A DNA stretch of 64,000 nucleotides from UBA2387 sp019454665 (GCA_045862995.1 BTVX01000018.1:10552-74551), one strand, 5' to 3'. Numbered from the stretch's first letter, positions 16,140 through 24,742 are shown. A program made the numbers and translations. The notes: a model not told the origin generated them from the letters alone.

Positions 16140-17851
16140 GGTTCCTCCCGCTTGGCGTGGATCGTCTCCGTCATGACCAACATGCCATCGTAGTAGACGG
16201 TCAAGGTGCCGATGCTGCCGACGCCTTCCGCTTCGAACCGCACGCGGTCTCCGGGGCTGTGGCGCTCCTCGTAGACCGTGCGCGTGGGCCTCGTATCGGT
16301 GAGGTCCACCCGGACGACCACCGATTCTTCCAAGTCGTCCAAGTCAAAACTGACGGCGTGCATGAACTTGGCGTTGCGGTCGGGGGGCGCCGTCTCCTGC
16401 CGTCCGGCCACCACGACGGCGATACGGCTAAGTCGTTCCACGCGGGCCTTGGGCGCCGGGTTCTGCTCCAGGATGGTGCCTTCGGGCTGATCGCTCGGCT
16501 TGCGGAGCACTTGCGCGTCGAGTTCCAGGTCCATCGTGGCGAGGAGCGAGCGGGCGTCCTCCAGCCGGTAGTTGGCCAAGTCCGGGACGACGACGTACTG
16601 CGAGCCGCGACTGACCCGCACGTTGATCTGAGCCCCTTCGAACACCGTCTGCGTTGGCTTGGGGTTCATGTCGATGATGTGGTCGCGGGGGACGTCCTCG
16701 CTTGTCTCGCGTTGCGCCACGCGCAACGACAGGCCGATCTTCTTCAACGTCTCGTCGGCCTCGGTCAAGCCCATGCCGCGCAGTTCGGGCACCTTGACCT
16801 GGGCGGGTTTCTTCACGTTGAAGACCACGAACATGGCGACCATGCCCAGGATGAGGGCCGCAAAGAAGAGGATGGCCCCCTTGAGAAAGCCTGGGATTCC
16901 CGTGTCGCTCACATCGAGTTCCTTGTTGCGGCGGCCCCGCTCGGGCCGGGCCGCCGTCATGCGCGGGGCGACGCCTTCCTCGCGAGCCTTGGCCGTTCGG
17001 GTGGGTGGCGCTGCGATCGGCTTGCCGAATCGAAGGGCATCTTGGAATGTCCGCAACTCGGCCAGAAGTTCGGAGGCATCTTGCGGCCGCTCTTGAGGGT
17101 CCTTGGCCATGCAGCGACGCACCAGGTCAGAGAGAGCCGGTGGAACGGTCTTGTTGAACAGGCCGACATCCGGAACCGGAGCGCTGGCGTGCTTCATGGC
17201 CGTCGCCACGGGCGTCTCGCCGACGTAGGGGTGCTTGCCCGTGAGCATCTCGAACATCAGGATGCCGACGGCATACACGTCCGACGCGCGGCTGGGCATC
17301 TGCCCCGCGCAGATTTCGGGCGCAAGGTACGTGGTCATCTGGCGCAAAACCGCGGAGCCGGCCGTTCCGGATTCGGAGTAAGCCTCCCAGATGCAGGCCA
17401 TTTGCAGTTTGAGCGCATTGTCCGAGCGGATGACGATGTTGTGCGCGCCCACGTCGCCATGCACCAACGCCAGCCGGTGCAGCGAAGCCAGCGCTTCGCA
17501 CAGGTCCACCGCCGTCGAAACGGCGAGCGGGACGCTGAACGGGGCCAGCTTCCGGATGCGCACGTCGAGCCGCGTGCCCAGACTGGCCTCGCCCACACAG
17601 TAAGGCTGGCCGTCGTGGATGTCCACGTCGAAGATGCGTTCGAGCCCCGGGTGCTGGGCGGCCTTGGCGACCTCGACCTGCTTGCGGACCGCTTCGACGA
17701 AACCTCGCTCCTCGGAATAGGGGCTGCGAAACAGACGGACCGAGACTTGTTGCGCGGTCTGACGGTCGTTCGCCAGGAAGGTGGTGAAGATCGGACCCTC
17801 GTCGAGCGCTTGGGTCAGTTCGTACCGAATGCGGAGGATCGAGCCGACCAT
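16136..17851 (-). CDS. Membrane PASTA-domain serine/threonine kinase homologue, probable pseudokinase
   Basis: PknB-like architecture of 571 aa: kinase-like domain (about 8-275), one membrane helix (about 322-346), two PASTA repeats (about 350-416 and 419-484) outside the cell, and a C-terminal beta-rich domain (490-571). PASTA domains bind peptidoglycan fragments and similar partners. Key catalytic features are degraded. The Gly-rich loop is absent (LDEGPIFTTFLAND), the VAIK lysine is replaced (VSVRLF, Arg39), and the DFG motif is missing (QMACIWE at 150-156). HGD (131-133), Asn138, APE (177-179) and Asp191 remain. It probably signals by binding rather than by phosphorylation. It sits 4 bases after a small membrane-protein gene and overlaps rpe. 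Confidence 0.88.
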   Translation of the reverse strand: MVGSILRIRYELTQALDEGPIFTTFLANDRQTAQQVSVRLFRSPYSEERGFVEAVRKQVEVAKAAQHPGLERIFDVDIHDGQPYCVGEASLGTRLDVRIRKLAPFSVPLAVSTAVDLCEALASLHRLALVHGDVGAHNIVIRSDNALKLQMACIWEAYSESGTAGSAVLRQMTTYLAPEICAGQMPSRASDVYAVGILMFEMLTGKHPYVGETPVATAMKHASAPVPDVGLFNKTVPPALSDLVRRCMAKDPQERPQDASELLAELRTFQDALRFGKPIAAPPTRTAKAREEGVAPRMTAARPERGRRNKELDVSDTGIPGFLKGAILFFAALILGMVAMFVVFNVKKPAQVKVPELRGMGLTEADETLKKIGLSLRVAQRETSEDVPRDHIIDMNPKPTQTVFEGAQINVRVSRGSQYVVVPDLANYRLEDARSLLATMDLELDAQVLRKPSDQPEGTILEQNPAPKARVERLSRIAVVVAGRQETAPPDRNAKFMHAVSFDLDDLEESVVVRVDLTDTRPTRTVYEERHSPGDRVRFEAEGVGSIGTLTVYYDGMLVMTETIHAKREEP

Positions 17852-17855
17852 CGGT

Positions 17856-18068
17856 TCAGGCTCCTTGCTCCTCGTTCTTGTTCCGAATCAGAGCCAACAC
17901 CACGAGCGCCACGAAGAGAACGGTTGCCGCCAGCCGAACGGCGGGGACATCAACGCCGGCCGCATATGCGGGGGCTTGGCCATCCAGAGCCGCGCGCTGG
18001 CTGGCGAAATACCCCACGGCCAAAGCCAGGGTACCGATCATCGCGACACCGTCTCTCAGAAGTCTCAT
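17856..18068 (-). CDS. Small two-helix membrane protein
   Basis: 70-aa product starting at ATG 18068, which overlaps the aroB stop (ATGA). Two hydrophobic segments (GVAMIGTLALAVGYFASQ and LAATVLFVALVVLALI) are separated by an Ala/Asp/Val loop, with a short charged end (RNKNEEQGA). No family is recognised. Its position directly before the PASTA pseudokinase suggests a link, but this is only context. Confidence 0.6.
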   Translation of the reverse strand: MRLLRDGVAMIGTLALAVGYFASQRAALDGQAPAYAAGVDVPAVRLAATVLFVALVVLALIRNKNEEQGA

Positions 18069-19069
18069 GAGTTCGACAATGCCCGAAGCACCGCCTCTTC
18101 GGGGACGTTCGGGACAAGTGTACACTTCCCAGGCTCGGAAACGAGACTAAAGCCCAGCCGCCCGGCCTTCGCCTTCTTGTCCCGCCGCATGGCTGCGAGC
18201 AGTTGTTCGGGAGTCAGTCCCTCGGGGATGCGGGTCGGAAGCCCGTGTTGGGCCAGCACACGCTCGACTTCGCTCGACAGTTCCTCGCGGGCGAGGCCGA
18301 GGATGTGGGCCAGCCGCGACTCCACGACCATGCCGATCGCCACGGCCTCCCCATGCAGCACGGGCCCGTATCCGGTGGCGTGCTCGATGGCATGGCCCAC
18401 CGTGTGGCCGAAGTTGAGGATCGCCCTTCGCCCCAGGGTCTCGTAAGGGTCTTCGTCCACCACCCGCACCTTGAGGCCGATGCAGCGGGCGACCAAGGGC
18501 TCGAGGTCGCCGCCCAGAGTGTCGAGCAAACGGGCGTCCATGATGAAGCCGTACTTGATCACCTCGGCCATGCCGGCCCGGAACTCGCGTTCCGGCAGCG
18601 TGGCGAGGAACTCGGTCGCCACGTACACGTCCTTGGGCGCCACGAACGCTCCGGCCAGGTTCTTCCCGGCGGCGAGGTCAATCCCCACCTTGCCTCCGAC
18701 GGAAGAGTCCACCATAGCTAGAAGGCTGGTGGGCACTTGGATGAGGGAGACGCCCCGCATGTAGGTACCGGCCGCGAAGCCCGCCAGATCGCCCACCACG
18801 CCTCCTCCCCATGCCACGACCGGCGTCGAACGATCGGCCCCGGCTTCGGCGAGCGACTCAAGGACTCGCTCGTACGTGGGGATACGCTTGCTGCCCTCTC
18901 CGGGCGGCACCACGATGGTCTTGCGGGTATCGGCAAATGCGGGCCATGCCGTAGCCACGTTCTCGTCGGTCACCAGGACCGCGTTCCGGGGAAGGAGGTC
19001 CTGCACGACCTGGACAGACGTCAGGTGGATGGTCGTCTTCTCGGTTCCCAGGGTTGCTACGATGTCCAT
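18065..19069 (-). CDS. aroB: 3-Dehydroquinate synthase
   Basis: Converts DAHP to 3-dehydroquinate, the second shikimate step, using NAD and a divalent metal. The 334-aa product carries the NAD loop VVAWGGGVVGDLAGFAA (residues 84-100), PTSLLAMVDSSVGGKVGID (113-131), a metal-ligand Glu169 in GMAEVIKYG, and the metal histidines in NFGHTVGHAIEH (219-230) and LHGEAVAIG (His239). It overlaps aroK by 13 bases, so the two are translationally coupled. Confidence 0.97.
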   Translation of the reverse strand: MDIVATLGTEKTTIHLTSVQVVQDLLPRNAVLVTDENVATAWPAFADTRKTIVVPPGEGSKRIPTYERVLESLAEAGADRSTPVVAWGGGVVGDLAGFAAGTYMRGVSLIQVPTSLLAMVDSSVGGKVGIDLAAGKNLAGAFVAPKDVYVATEFLATLPEREFRAGMAEVIKYGFIMDARLLDTLGGDLEPLVARCIGLKVRVVDEDPYETLGRRAILNFGHTVGHAIEHATGYGPVLHGEAVAIGMVVESRLAHILGLAREELSSEVERVLAQHGLPTRIPEGLTPEQLLAAMRRDKKAKAGRLGFSLVSEPGKCTLVPNVPEEAVLRALSNS

Positions 19070-19590
19070 GCTGCAAATCGGGTCGCCAGTTCGCGGGCCG
19101 CTTCCTGGATTTCGAGGTCGTCCACATCGAGAATGATATCCGCTTGTTCGTAGAGGGGCTTCCGTGCCTCGAGGATCGTCTCGACGCGCGTCTCCCAGTC
19201 CTCGGATTCAAGCAAGGGGCGCTTCTTCTGGCTGTTCTGGAGCCTGTGGAGGAGGTTGGGGAGCGACGAGCGGAGATAGGCGATCGGGCCGAGGCGGCGC
19301 AGTTCCTCCCAGTTGGCCTCGCGTAGCACGATCCCACCCCCGGTCGAAACGATCGAAGGCTCGGCACGGAGGGACTTGAGGACGGCTGTCTCGTGCGAGC
19401 GGAACGCTTCCTCGCCGTAGATGCGGAAGATGTTGGGGATCGAGTGGCACACCCGGCGCTGGACCAGCTGATCGGTGTCTACGAACTTCCTTGCAGTGAG
19501 TTCGGCAAGTGCGCGCCCCACGGCGGACTTGCCCGCCCCCATCATGCCGATGAGGATCCAGGCGCGGTCCGAAGCGGGGTGGGGGTCCAT
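19057..19590 (-). CDS. aroK: Shikimate kinase
   Basis: Phosphorylates shikimate with ATP. The 177-aa product is an NMP-kinase fold with Walker A GMMGAGKSA (15-23), the shikimate-binding DTDQLVQRR near 38 and the TGGGIVLRE motif near 80. The LID arginine lies in the KKRPLLES segment. It is the first gene of the aroK-aroB-membrane-pseudokinase-rpe-membrane-ribD operon. The pilQ terminator is just upstream, so its promoter must lie in or very near the 60-base gap. Confidence 0.95.
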   Translation of the reverse strand: MDPHPASDRAWILIGMMGAGKSAVGRALAELTARKFVDTDQLVQRRVCHSIPNIFRIYGEEAFRSHETAVLKSLRAEPSIVSTGGGIVLREANWEELRRLGPIAYLRSSLPNLLHRLQNSQKKRPLLESEDWETRVETILEARKPLYEQADIILDVDDLEIQEAARELATRFAAWTS

Positions 19591-19600
19591 CTTAAGGAAA

Positions 19601-19629
19601 AACGGCAGGAACCCTGGGTTCCTGCCGTT
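19601..19629 (-). terminator. Intrinsic terminator of the pil operon
   Basis: A perfect 13-bp stem (AACGGCAGGAACC with its complement) has a 3-base loop. On the minus strand it is followed by a short T-rich run (GTTTTTCC), 22 bases after the pilQ stop. It separates the pil cluster from aroK. Confidence 0.8.
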
Positions 19630-19650
19630 CGGGTCGGGCGAACCTTTCGA

Positions 19651-21282
19651 CTAGCCGCCGGTTTCATCCTCGGAGAGGATGACCGGAGTGACGAAGATCA
19701 GCAACTCGGTGAGGTTCTTCTCCTGAGTCTTCTGGCGGAAGAACTGACCGATGACGGGCAGGTCGCCGAGGATCGGGAAGCGCGTGTGGGTGCCGACGTC
19801 CTGGTTGCGCGTGATGCCGCCGAGGGCGATGGTCTCGCCGTTCTTGACGCGGGCCACGACCGAGACGAACTGAGTCAACTGGTCGGGAACTTCCTGCCCG
19901 TCCGGTCCTCGGCGAATCTGGCCGAAGTCGGAGATTTGCGGCTGCAGGAACATCGTGATCGTATCGTCGTCGTTGATGCGCGGAGTGACCGCCAACCGCG
20001 TCGAGATTTGGATCTGGTTGATCTGCGGCACGACGATGACTTGGCCACCGGTGTTGGACACGACCTGGTTCGTGAAGATCGTGGTCACGGTGTTGGCGCC
20101 GACGAACGCCGGCTGGTTGTTCAGCGTGCGCACCATCGGAGCGTTGACGACCTTGCCGAAGCCTTCCTGAAGGAGGGCTCGGACGCGGGCCGTCACGTTG
20201 CCGGTCGCGTAGTTCAGGAAGAACGGGTCGCCCGAGCGGGCGAACGAACCGGGCCGGTTGCCCAGAAAGACCGTTCCGCGCTCGTACAGCCAGTCGAAAC
20301 CGAGCGACTTGCTGACCGAGGACGACGTCGTGATGAACTCAACCTTCACTTGGACCTGGCGCGGGGCGCGGTCGAAGAGCTGGACGAGCTGCTGCAGTTG
20401 TTGGATGGCCTCTTCGGTGCCGCGAGCGATCAAGTCGTTCGTGGCCGGGTCGAAGTAGACGAAATCAATGCCGTTGGGCACGAGGCCGGTGCCGCCTTGC
20501 AGCACGCCCTGTCCGCTGCCCTGCAGACCGCCACCGATGCCGCCGCCGGGGCCACCCTGACCACCACCGGGCTGACCCTGACCGCCGCGACCGCCCGTGG
20601 GTCCGCCGACGCCACCGAATCCTTCCAGTTGGTTCGCGGCTTCACCAGGAAGCCGAATGTCGTTTCCTGACTCGCCGCTCGTGGCCGGGAGGTTGGTCGT
20701 GGGGAGGGGCTGATAGAACGGGGACAGTTGCTGGTTGACGAACTGGCTGGGCTTGGCGATGGAGGGCGTCATGCGCGACTCCATGCGTTGCCGATAGCGG
20801 AACAGTTCGTCCCAACCGCGCATCGGGTCCGGCACCTGCCCGTACACGATTTGATCGTAGATGTCGCGGCAGTCGCCCTTCAGCACGTGGATGCGTTGCA
20901 CCAGTTTGGGCACTTCCACGTTGGGGAACTTGGGGGTCGCGGGTTGCTCGTCGAGTTTGCCCCAAGACAGGATGTAGACGCCGTTCTCGTCCCTTGAGAA
21001 CGACGCTCCCGCCGCGATGCAAACGTAGCGAATCGCGTCTTCCGGTCGCGCGCCTTTCAGCGACAGGTTGATGCGCTGAAACGGCTGCTCGCTCGGTTTG
21101 ATCGCGAACTGCAAGCCTGTGAGTTCGGTGAGCAATCGCGTTGCCGCTAGCAATTCCGCATCCCGCAGGTTGACGTCGACCCTGAGGTCCTCAACCGTGG
21201 TCTGCGCAAAAGCCGGCGCCGCAGAAAGACTCATCCCTGAGACGGCGAGCGCCAAAGCCAGCCGGTTCCATCCGAATCGCAT
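19651..21282 (-). CDS. pilQ: Type IV pilus/type II secretion secretin PilQ
   Basis: Outer-membrane secretin that forms the gated channel for the pilus. The start ATG 21282 is preceded by AAGGAG. The 543-aa product has a signal peptide (RLALALAVSGMSLSAAPAFAQ) and an STN/N-domain (about 30-110, VDVNLRDAELLAATRLLTEL). A long linker contains a Gly/Gln/Pro-rich stretch (about 220-265). Then follow an N1-like module (FVYFDPATNDLIARGTEEAIQQLQQLV), and the secretin core from about 300 to the end with VPILGDLPVIGQFF-type lip sequence (FPILGDLPVIGQFFRQKT) and LTELLIFVTPVIL. It is the last gene of the pil cluster. Confidence 0.94.
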   Translation of the reverse strand: MRFGWNRLALALAVSGMSLSAAPAFAQTTVEDLRVDVNLRDAELLAATRLLTELTGLQFAIKPSEQPFQRINLSLKGARPEDAIRYVCIAAGASFSRDENGVYILSWGKLDEQPATPKFPNVEVPKLVQRIHVLKGDCRDIYDQIVYGQVPDPMRGWDELFRYRQRMESRMTPSIAKPSQFVNQQLSPFYQPLPTTNLPATSGESGNDIRLPGEAANQLEGFGGVGGPTGGRGGQGQPGGGQGGPGGGIGGGLQGSGQGVLQGGTGLVPNGIDFVYFDPATNDLIARGTEEAIQQLQQLVQLFDRAPRQVQVKVEFITTSSSVSKSLGFDWLYERGTVFLGNRPGSFARSGDPFFLNYATGNVTARVRALLQEGFGKVVNAPMVRTLNNQPAFVGANTVTTIFTNQVVSNTGGQVIVVPQINQIQISTRLAVTPRINDDDTITMFLQPQISDFGQIRRGPDGQEVPDQLTQFVSVVARVKNGETIALGGITRNQDVGTHTRFPILGDLPVIGQFFRQKTQEKNLTELLIFVTPVILSEDETGG

Positions 21283-21337
21283 ATTTCGAAGCTCCTTCAC
21301 CCTCGTATTTCCTGTTGTTGTGTAGTCGGTGACATTG

Positions 21338-21372
21338 GGGGACGGGCGGTCTTCCGCAAACCGCCCGTCCCC
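21338..21372 (-). promoter_or_regulatory. Strong intercistronic hairpin ahead of pilQ
   Basis: A perfect 12-bp stem, GGGGACGGGCGG with CCGCCCGTCCCC, has an 11-base loop. It lies between the STN/Gly-rich gene and pilQ. There is no T-run on either side, so it is more likely an mRNA stability or attenuation element than a terminator. Confidence 0.5.
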
Positions 21373-21389
21373 GGAGTGTCTAGTTTAGC

Positions 21390-22124
21390 CTAAAATCCGC
21401 GGCCGCCTCTTCCGCCGCCAGAGCCGCCACCAAAGCCGCCGCCAAAGCCGCCGCCAAAGCCGCCGGATCGGCCGCCAAAACCGCCGCCGAAACCGCCCTG
21501 ACCGCCGAAGCCGCCCTGACCGCCGAAGCCGCCCTGACCGCCGAAGCCGCCCAGGCCGCCGCCGAAGCCGCCCTGACCGCCGAAGCCGCCTTGACCGCCG
21601 AAGCCGCCCATGCCGCCCATCATGCCGCCGCCCTGCATCGCGCTGATCTCAGGCGGGGTGCCGGGTTGGAAGCTGCCGTTCAGCATGCCGATGATGTAGG
21701 CCGGATCGGAGCTACGGATCTTGATGCGCAACGTGACCTTGTTGTCCGTGGACGCGGTGGGCAAGTCCGGGGTCGTCGTGCCTCCGGTTACGTTCGGGGC
21801 TTCCTTGAGCAGGATCTGATACACGCCACCCTCGACGCGGTACGTAGCGTTGACCTGCTGGAGGATGTTCCTCAACGCGGTTTCGAACGTGACGTCTTTC
21901 AAGCGTGCGGTCACCACGCCGACGACGTCTGGTGCCACCATGTAAGAAACGTCCTTCACGTTGTTGAAGAGGGTCGAGAGCGCATCGCGCACATCCGCCT
22001 GGTTCAGTTCCAGAGACGGGATGCGAACGTTGCTCGGATCGTTTTGCGCCATGGCGCTCGGCGCCGCAGCCATCAGGCCGATCGCCAGAGAGCCAAGTGT
22101 GCAGAGTTTGACAAGAGTCTTCAT
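21390..22124 (-). CDS. Secreted secretin-N-domain (STN) protein with Gly-rich repeat tail
   Basis: The 244-aa product starts at ATG 22124 (ribosome site AGAGG). It has a signal peptide (MKTLVKLCTLGSLAIGLMAAAPSAMA). One STN-like domain (about 30-105: IPSLELNQADVRDALSTLF, then FETALRNILQQ and VYQILL) matches the first domain of PilQ and other secretins. The last 85 residues are FGGQGG/GGFGGG repeats, with no secretin barrel. It probably acts in the periplasm beside PilQ. It lies between the PilP-like gene and pilQ, in the same direction. Confidence 0.75.
   Translation of the reverse strand: MKTLVKLCTLGSLAIGLMAAAPSAMAQNDPSNVRIPSLELNQADVRDALSTLFNNVKDVSYMVAPDVVGVVTARLKDVTFETALRNILQQVNATYRVEGGVYQILLKEAPNVTGGTTTPDLPTASTDNKVTLRIKIRSSDPAYIIGMLNGSFQPGTPPEISAMQGGGMMGGMGGFGGQGGFGGQGGFGGGLGGFGGQGGFGGQGGFGGQGGFGGGFGGRSGGFGGGFGGGFGGGSGGGRGGRGF
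21409..21610. repeat. Tandem coding repeat for FGGQGG/FGGG peptides
   Basis: Short direct repeats of about 18 bases (CCGCCCTGACCGCCGAAG and variants) encode the Gly-rich tail of the STN protein. They are likely to vary in copy number. Confidence 0.8.
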
Positions 22125-22173
22125 GTGTTTCAACCTCTGTTGGGTCAGATGTTTGGATCGTTTCTTCGTTACG

Positions 22174-22905
22174 TCAAATATCGTCGGCTCGTCCCGCACC
22201 GCCGTTGCGACCGCCGGCGTCGCCAGGCCGTCCGGGCGTGCCGGGCCGTCCGGGCACGTTCGGAGTGGTCACGCCGCCCGGCCGGCTCTCCAACCGAACC
22301 GTCACCTGTTGGGGCAGAACGTTCGGTTGGCCGACTCGGATCAGCACGGCCTTGTCCATGTCAATGGACTTTACCTTCCAGGGCGTTCCGGGAATCTCCA
22401 TCCCCGGACGAATGAGGACCGAGGACGACTGGTCGTCGGCTTCCAAGATGCCGATCACGGTTTCGCCGACCAGGATGCCGGACAGCCGCCGGTAGGGTTG
22501 CGGTTCGTTGACCGGGATCGGCTCGGCCGCGTCCTCCTCTTCGGGGGTGAAGCCTCGGAACCCCATCCCGGACATCAGTCGGAGAGACGACTGCTGCGCC
22601 TCGTACTGTCGTTCGACGCCCAACAGCGAGAACGGATCGCTCCGTGCGGGAACCGGTGTGTTCTCGATCTGGGCGAGCAAGTCCATCGCCAAGGCGGGAT
22701 CCGGCGCGACCGGCTTGCCCACCTTGATGTCCGGCGTGTAATCGGTGAGTTCGGCCCCGATCGGCGTGACGGTCGCCTGCCCATCGTCCTCGGGTCCGAG
22801 ATCGCAACCTGCGACCAAGAGGGAAATCGCCAGTGGCGCAACGACGAGGCATGCGAACGACCGGAGGCTTCGCAGCTTGAAGATGGGTTGACCGTGGGTT
22901 CTCAT
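22174..22905 (-). CDS. PilP-like lipoprotein
   Basis: 243-aa predicted lipoprotein: a basic N-terminus, a hydrophobic stretch, then the lipobox LLVAGC (Cys about 34). Residues about 80-200 look like the PilP fold: DPFSLLG, a YRRLSGILVG strand and IRPGMEIPGTPWKVKSIDMDKAVL, which is the typical pattern of the PilP/GspC HR domain linking PilN-PilO to the secretin. The last 40 residues are a Gly/Pro/Arg-rich tail (PGRPGTPGRPGDAGG). Position after pilO supports this role. The family match is by order and pattern and is less certain than for PilM or PilQ. Confidence 0.7.
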   Translation of the reverse strand: MRTHGQPIFKLRSLRSFACLVVAPLAISLLVAGCDLGPEDDGQATVTPIGAELTDYTPDIKVGKPVAPDPALAMDLLAQIENTPVPARSDPFSLLGVERQYEAQQSSLRLMSGMGFRGFTPEEEDAAEPIPVNEPQPYRRLSGILVGETVIGILEADDQSSSVLIRPGMEIPGTPWKVKSIDMDKAVLIRVGQPNVLPQQVTVRLESRPGGVTTPNVPGRPGTPGRPGDAGGRNGGAGRADDI

Positions 22906-22914
22906 TGGGCTGCT

Positions 22915-23715
22915 TTACTCCTCTTCGTCGCGTCCGACGCCGCCTCGTCCGGGAACTTGTCCGGGAGGGACGCCCGGGACGTTGACGCCCGCCGGCGGGC
23001 CGCCCGGTGCCGTGGTTCCCGTCGTCCCGGCCGTCGCGGCTGCGCCGCCGATGGGCGGGAAGACGCGCTCGCTCTGGATGAAGCCGACGATGGTGAGGTT
23101 GTACGTACCCGTCATGTTGGGCGAAGTGCCGCTGATCTGAAGACCGTCCGCCACCGCGAGGAAGTTGGGCATGTTGCTCCAACCCCGAACGTGGGTCATG
23201 ATCTGGTCGAACGTGCCCGTCACCGTGACCTGGCCCAGATTGTACAGGACCGCGGGGAATCCGAACGACGAGTAGTTGAAGTAGCTGGCGAGCACCGAAG
23301 CCGCGTCGTCGGTCGGCATGGGAATCTCGGGGCCGATCACCTGGACGCCGCCGTACTTGAGCTGTCGGTTCAGCTGGGCCTGCACGCTGTTGCGGAAGCG
23401 CCGCGCGTCCACCGTGAGTTGGTATTCGTTGACGGCGAGATCAATGCCGCCCGCAGCCAGCGAACCGGGCAGCGAGTGCCGCGCCATGATGGCGTTCCAC
23501 TCGTCGGCCTTCTCGCTGATCAGCGTGACCGCGTCTTCGACGCGTTGTTTGGCCAGGCCGCTCTTGTTGATTTCTGCCCGAAGCAGTTGGGCGTTCTCGC
23601 GGTAGTTGCGAGTCTCCTCGATGTTCGGAAGCACGTGCTGGAACACGAAGAACGCCACGGCTGTGAGGCCAAGGAACAGGCCGATGGACAAAATGGTCAG
23701 TCGGGTGAGTTTCAT
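22915..23715 (-). CDS. pilO: Type IV pilus inner-membrane protein PilO-like
   Basis: 266-aa product from ATG 23715. One N-terminal membrane helix (TILSIGLFLGLTAVAFFVFQ) is followed by a coiled segment (about 30-75) and a ferredoxin-like periplasmic domain (about 120-225: VTVTGTFDQIMTHVRGWSNMPNFLAVADGLQISG), as in PilO, which pairs with PilN to align the pilus machine. An added tail of about 45 residues is Gly/Pro-rich and ends GRDEEE. The 4-base gap to pilN and the order M-N-O support the call. Confidence 0.82.
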   Translation of the reverse strand: MKLTRLTILSIGLFLGLTAVAFFVFQHVLPNIEETRNYRENAQLLRAEINKSGLAKQRVEDAVTLISEKADEWNAIMARHSLPGSLAAGGIDLAVNEYQLTVDARRFRNSVQAQLNRQLKYGGVQVIGPEIPMPTDDAASVLASYFNYSSFGFPAVLYNLGQVTVTGTFDQIMTHVRGWSNMPNFLAVADGLQISGTSPNMTGTYNLTIVGFIQSERVFPPIGGAAATAGTTGTTAPGGPPAGVNVPGVPPGQVPGRGGVGRDEEE

Positions 23716-23719
23716 GGTC

Positions 23720-24742
23720 CTACCTGCCGCCTCCCACACCGCCGGGGATGGCGCCCGCAGGCGGTCCGCCGACGCCTGGCGGAGGGCCCGTGGGGCCGCC
23801 GCGACCGAGCGCTCCCGGAGGAGGTCCGCCCGATGCGCCGCCGAATCCGATGCCTGCGGGAGGTCCACCGGCTGCGGGACCACCAAGGCCCATCGGGCCT
23901 CCTCGGCCACCGGCCGCGCCGCCCGCTCCGCCTCCGGCGCCCCCTGGCGTGCCGAGGGCCGTTCCGACGCTGCCGCTCGGGCTGCCGAGGGTCGCGCCGG
24001 GATCGGGCGTCTGCAGATCGCGGTTGATCACCAGCGTCATGGTGACGACCGACCACTCGGGCATCGCACCGCGCGGAGTCGTCATGTCTTCCGTGCCGAA
24101 TCCACCCGTTCCCACGAAGCCGCCGGGCTCCTGCGCCTGAGCGATGTAGTAGTTCAGCCGTTCGATGGGATCGGCGGGAACCCTGCCTTCGCCCTGACGA
24201 ATGGGGCGCGCGATCTGGTCGTCGGCGCTCAGTCCCGGCACGTAGGAATCCAGCGGTTGGAATCCGGCTCGGGAGACCGACATGACGTCGGGAATGCGAC
24301 GAAGCACCAGCGTCAGGTCTGCGTACTGCTGGAACGACTTCAGAACGCCCACGAGGGTGACCTGGGACTGCCCCGGGCCCGCCGGAGAGGCGCTCATGGA
24401 CTGAAGCCGGTAGTAGGCCGGGATGTACGGCAACAGGCTCGTGTAAAGCTCGGGGTACTTCCGGTTGTGGTCCAGCATCGCGTTCGCGAGCGCCACGTTG
24501 CGGAAGAGGTTGGCGTTCTCCGTCATCTTGGTTTCCGCGATGCGGGCGTTCGCCACGACCTGATCGGCTTTCGGCTTCAGGTCGGCCACCACGTCCTTGG
24601 CCTTTTGAAGCTGGTCTTGCGACCAGAGCATGGCCATGACGCCGCCGCCCGTGAGCAAAGCGAACAGGATGATCGAGAACACGATGGCCGCGCGCGCGGC
24701 CTTCGCCTGGGAAATGGTTTTCGGCAGGAGGTTGAGTTTCAT
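23720..24742 (-). CDS. pilN: Type IV pilus inner-membrane protein PilN-like with Gly/Pro-rich tail
   Basis: 340-aa bitopic protein. The cytoplasmic N-terminus MKLNLLPKTISQAK resembles the INLLP motif through which PilN binds PilM. A membrane helix (AIVFSIILFALLTGGGVMAML) and a coiled region (about 45-90) follow. The periplasmic ferredoxin-like domain is at about 110-240 (VTLVGVLKSFQQYADLTLVLRRIPDVMSVSRAGF). The final 75 residues are almost only Gly, Pro and Ala (GGPPPGALGRGGPTGPPPG). Typical PilN proteins have about 190-200 aa, so the tail is an unusual extension. It is 9 bases from pilM. Confidence 0.85.
   Translation of the reverse strand: MKLNLLPKTISQAKAARAAIVFSIILFALLTGGGVMAMLWSQDQLQKAKDVVADLKPKADQVVANARIAETKMTENANLFRNVALANAMLDHNRKYPELYTSLLPYIPAYYRLQSMSASPAGPGQSQVTLVGVLKSFQQYADLTLVLRRIPDVMSVSRAGFQPLDSYVPGLSADDQIARPIRQGEGRVPADPIERLNYYIAQAQEPGGFVGTGGFGTEDMTTPRGAMPEWSVVTMTLVINRDLQTPDPGATLGSPSGSVGTALGTPGGAGGGAGGAAGGRGGPMGLGGPAAGGPPAGIGFGGASGGPPPGALGRGGPTGPPPGVGGPPAGAIPGGVGGGR

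Noticed and set aside
21409..21610. Short regularly spaced repeat as a possible CRISPR or regulatory array
   Set aside because: It is in frame and encodes FGGQGG repeats of a protein tail.
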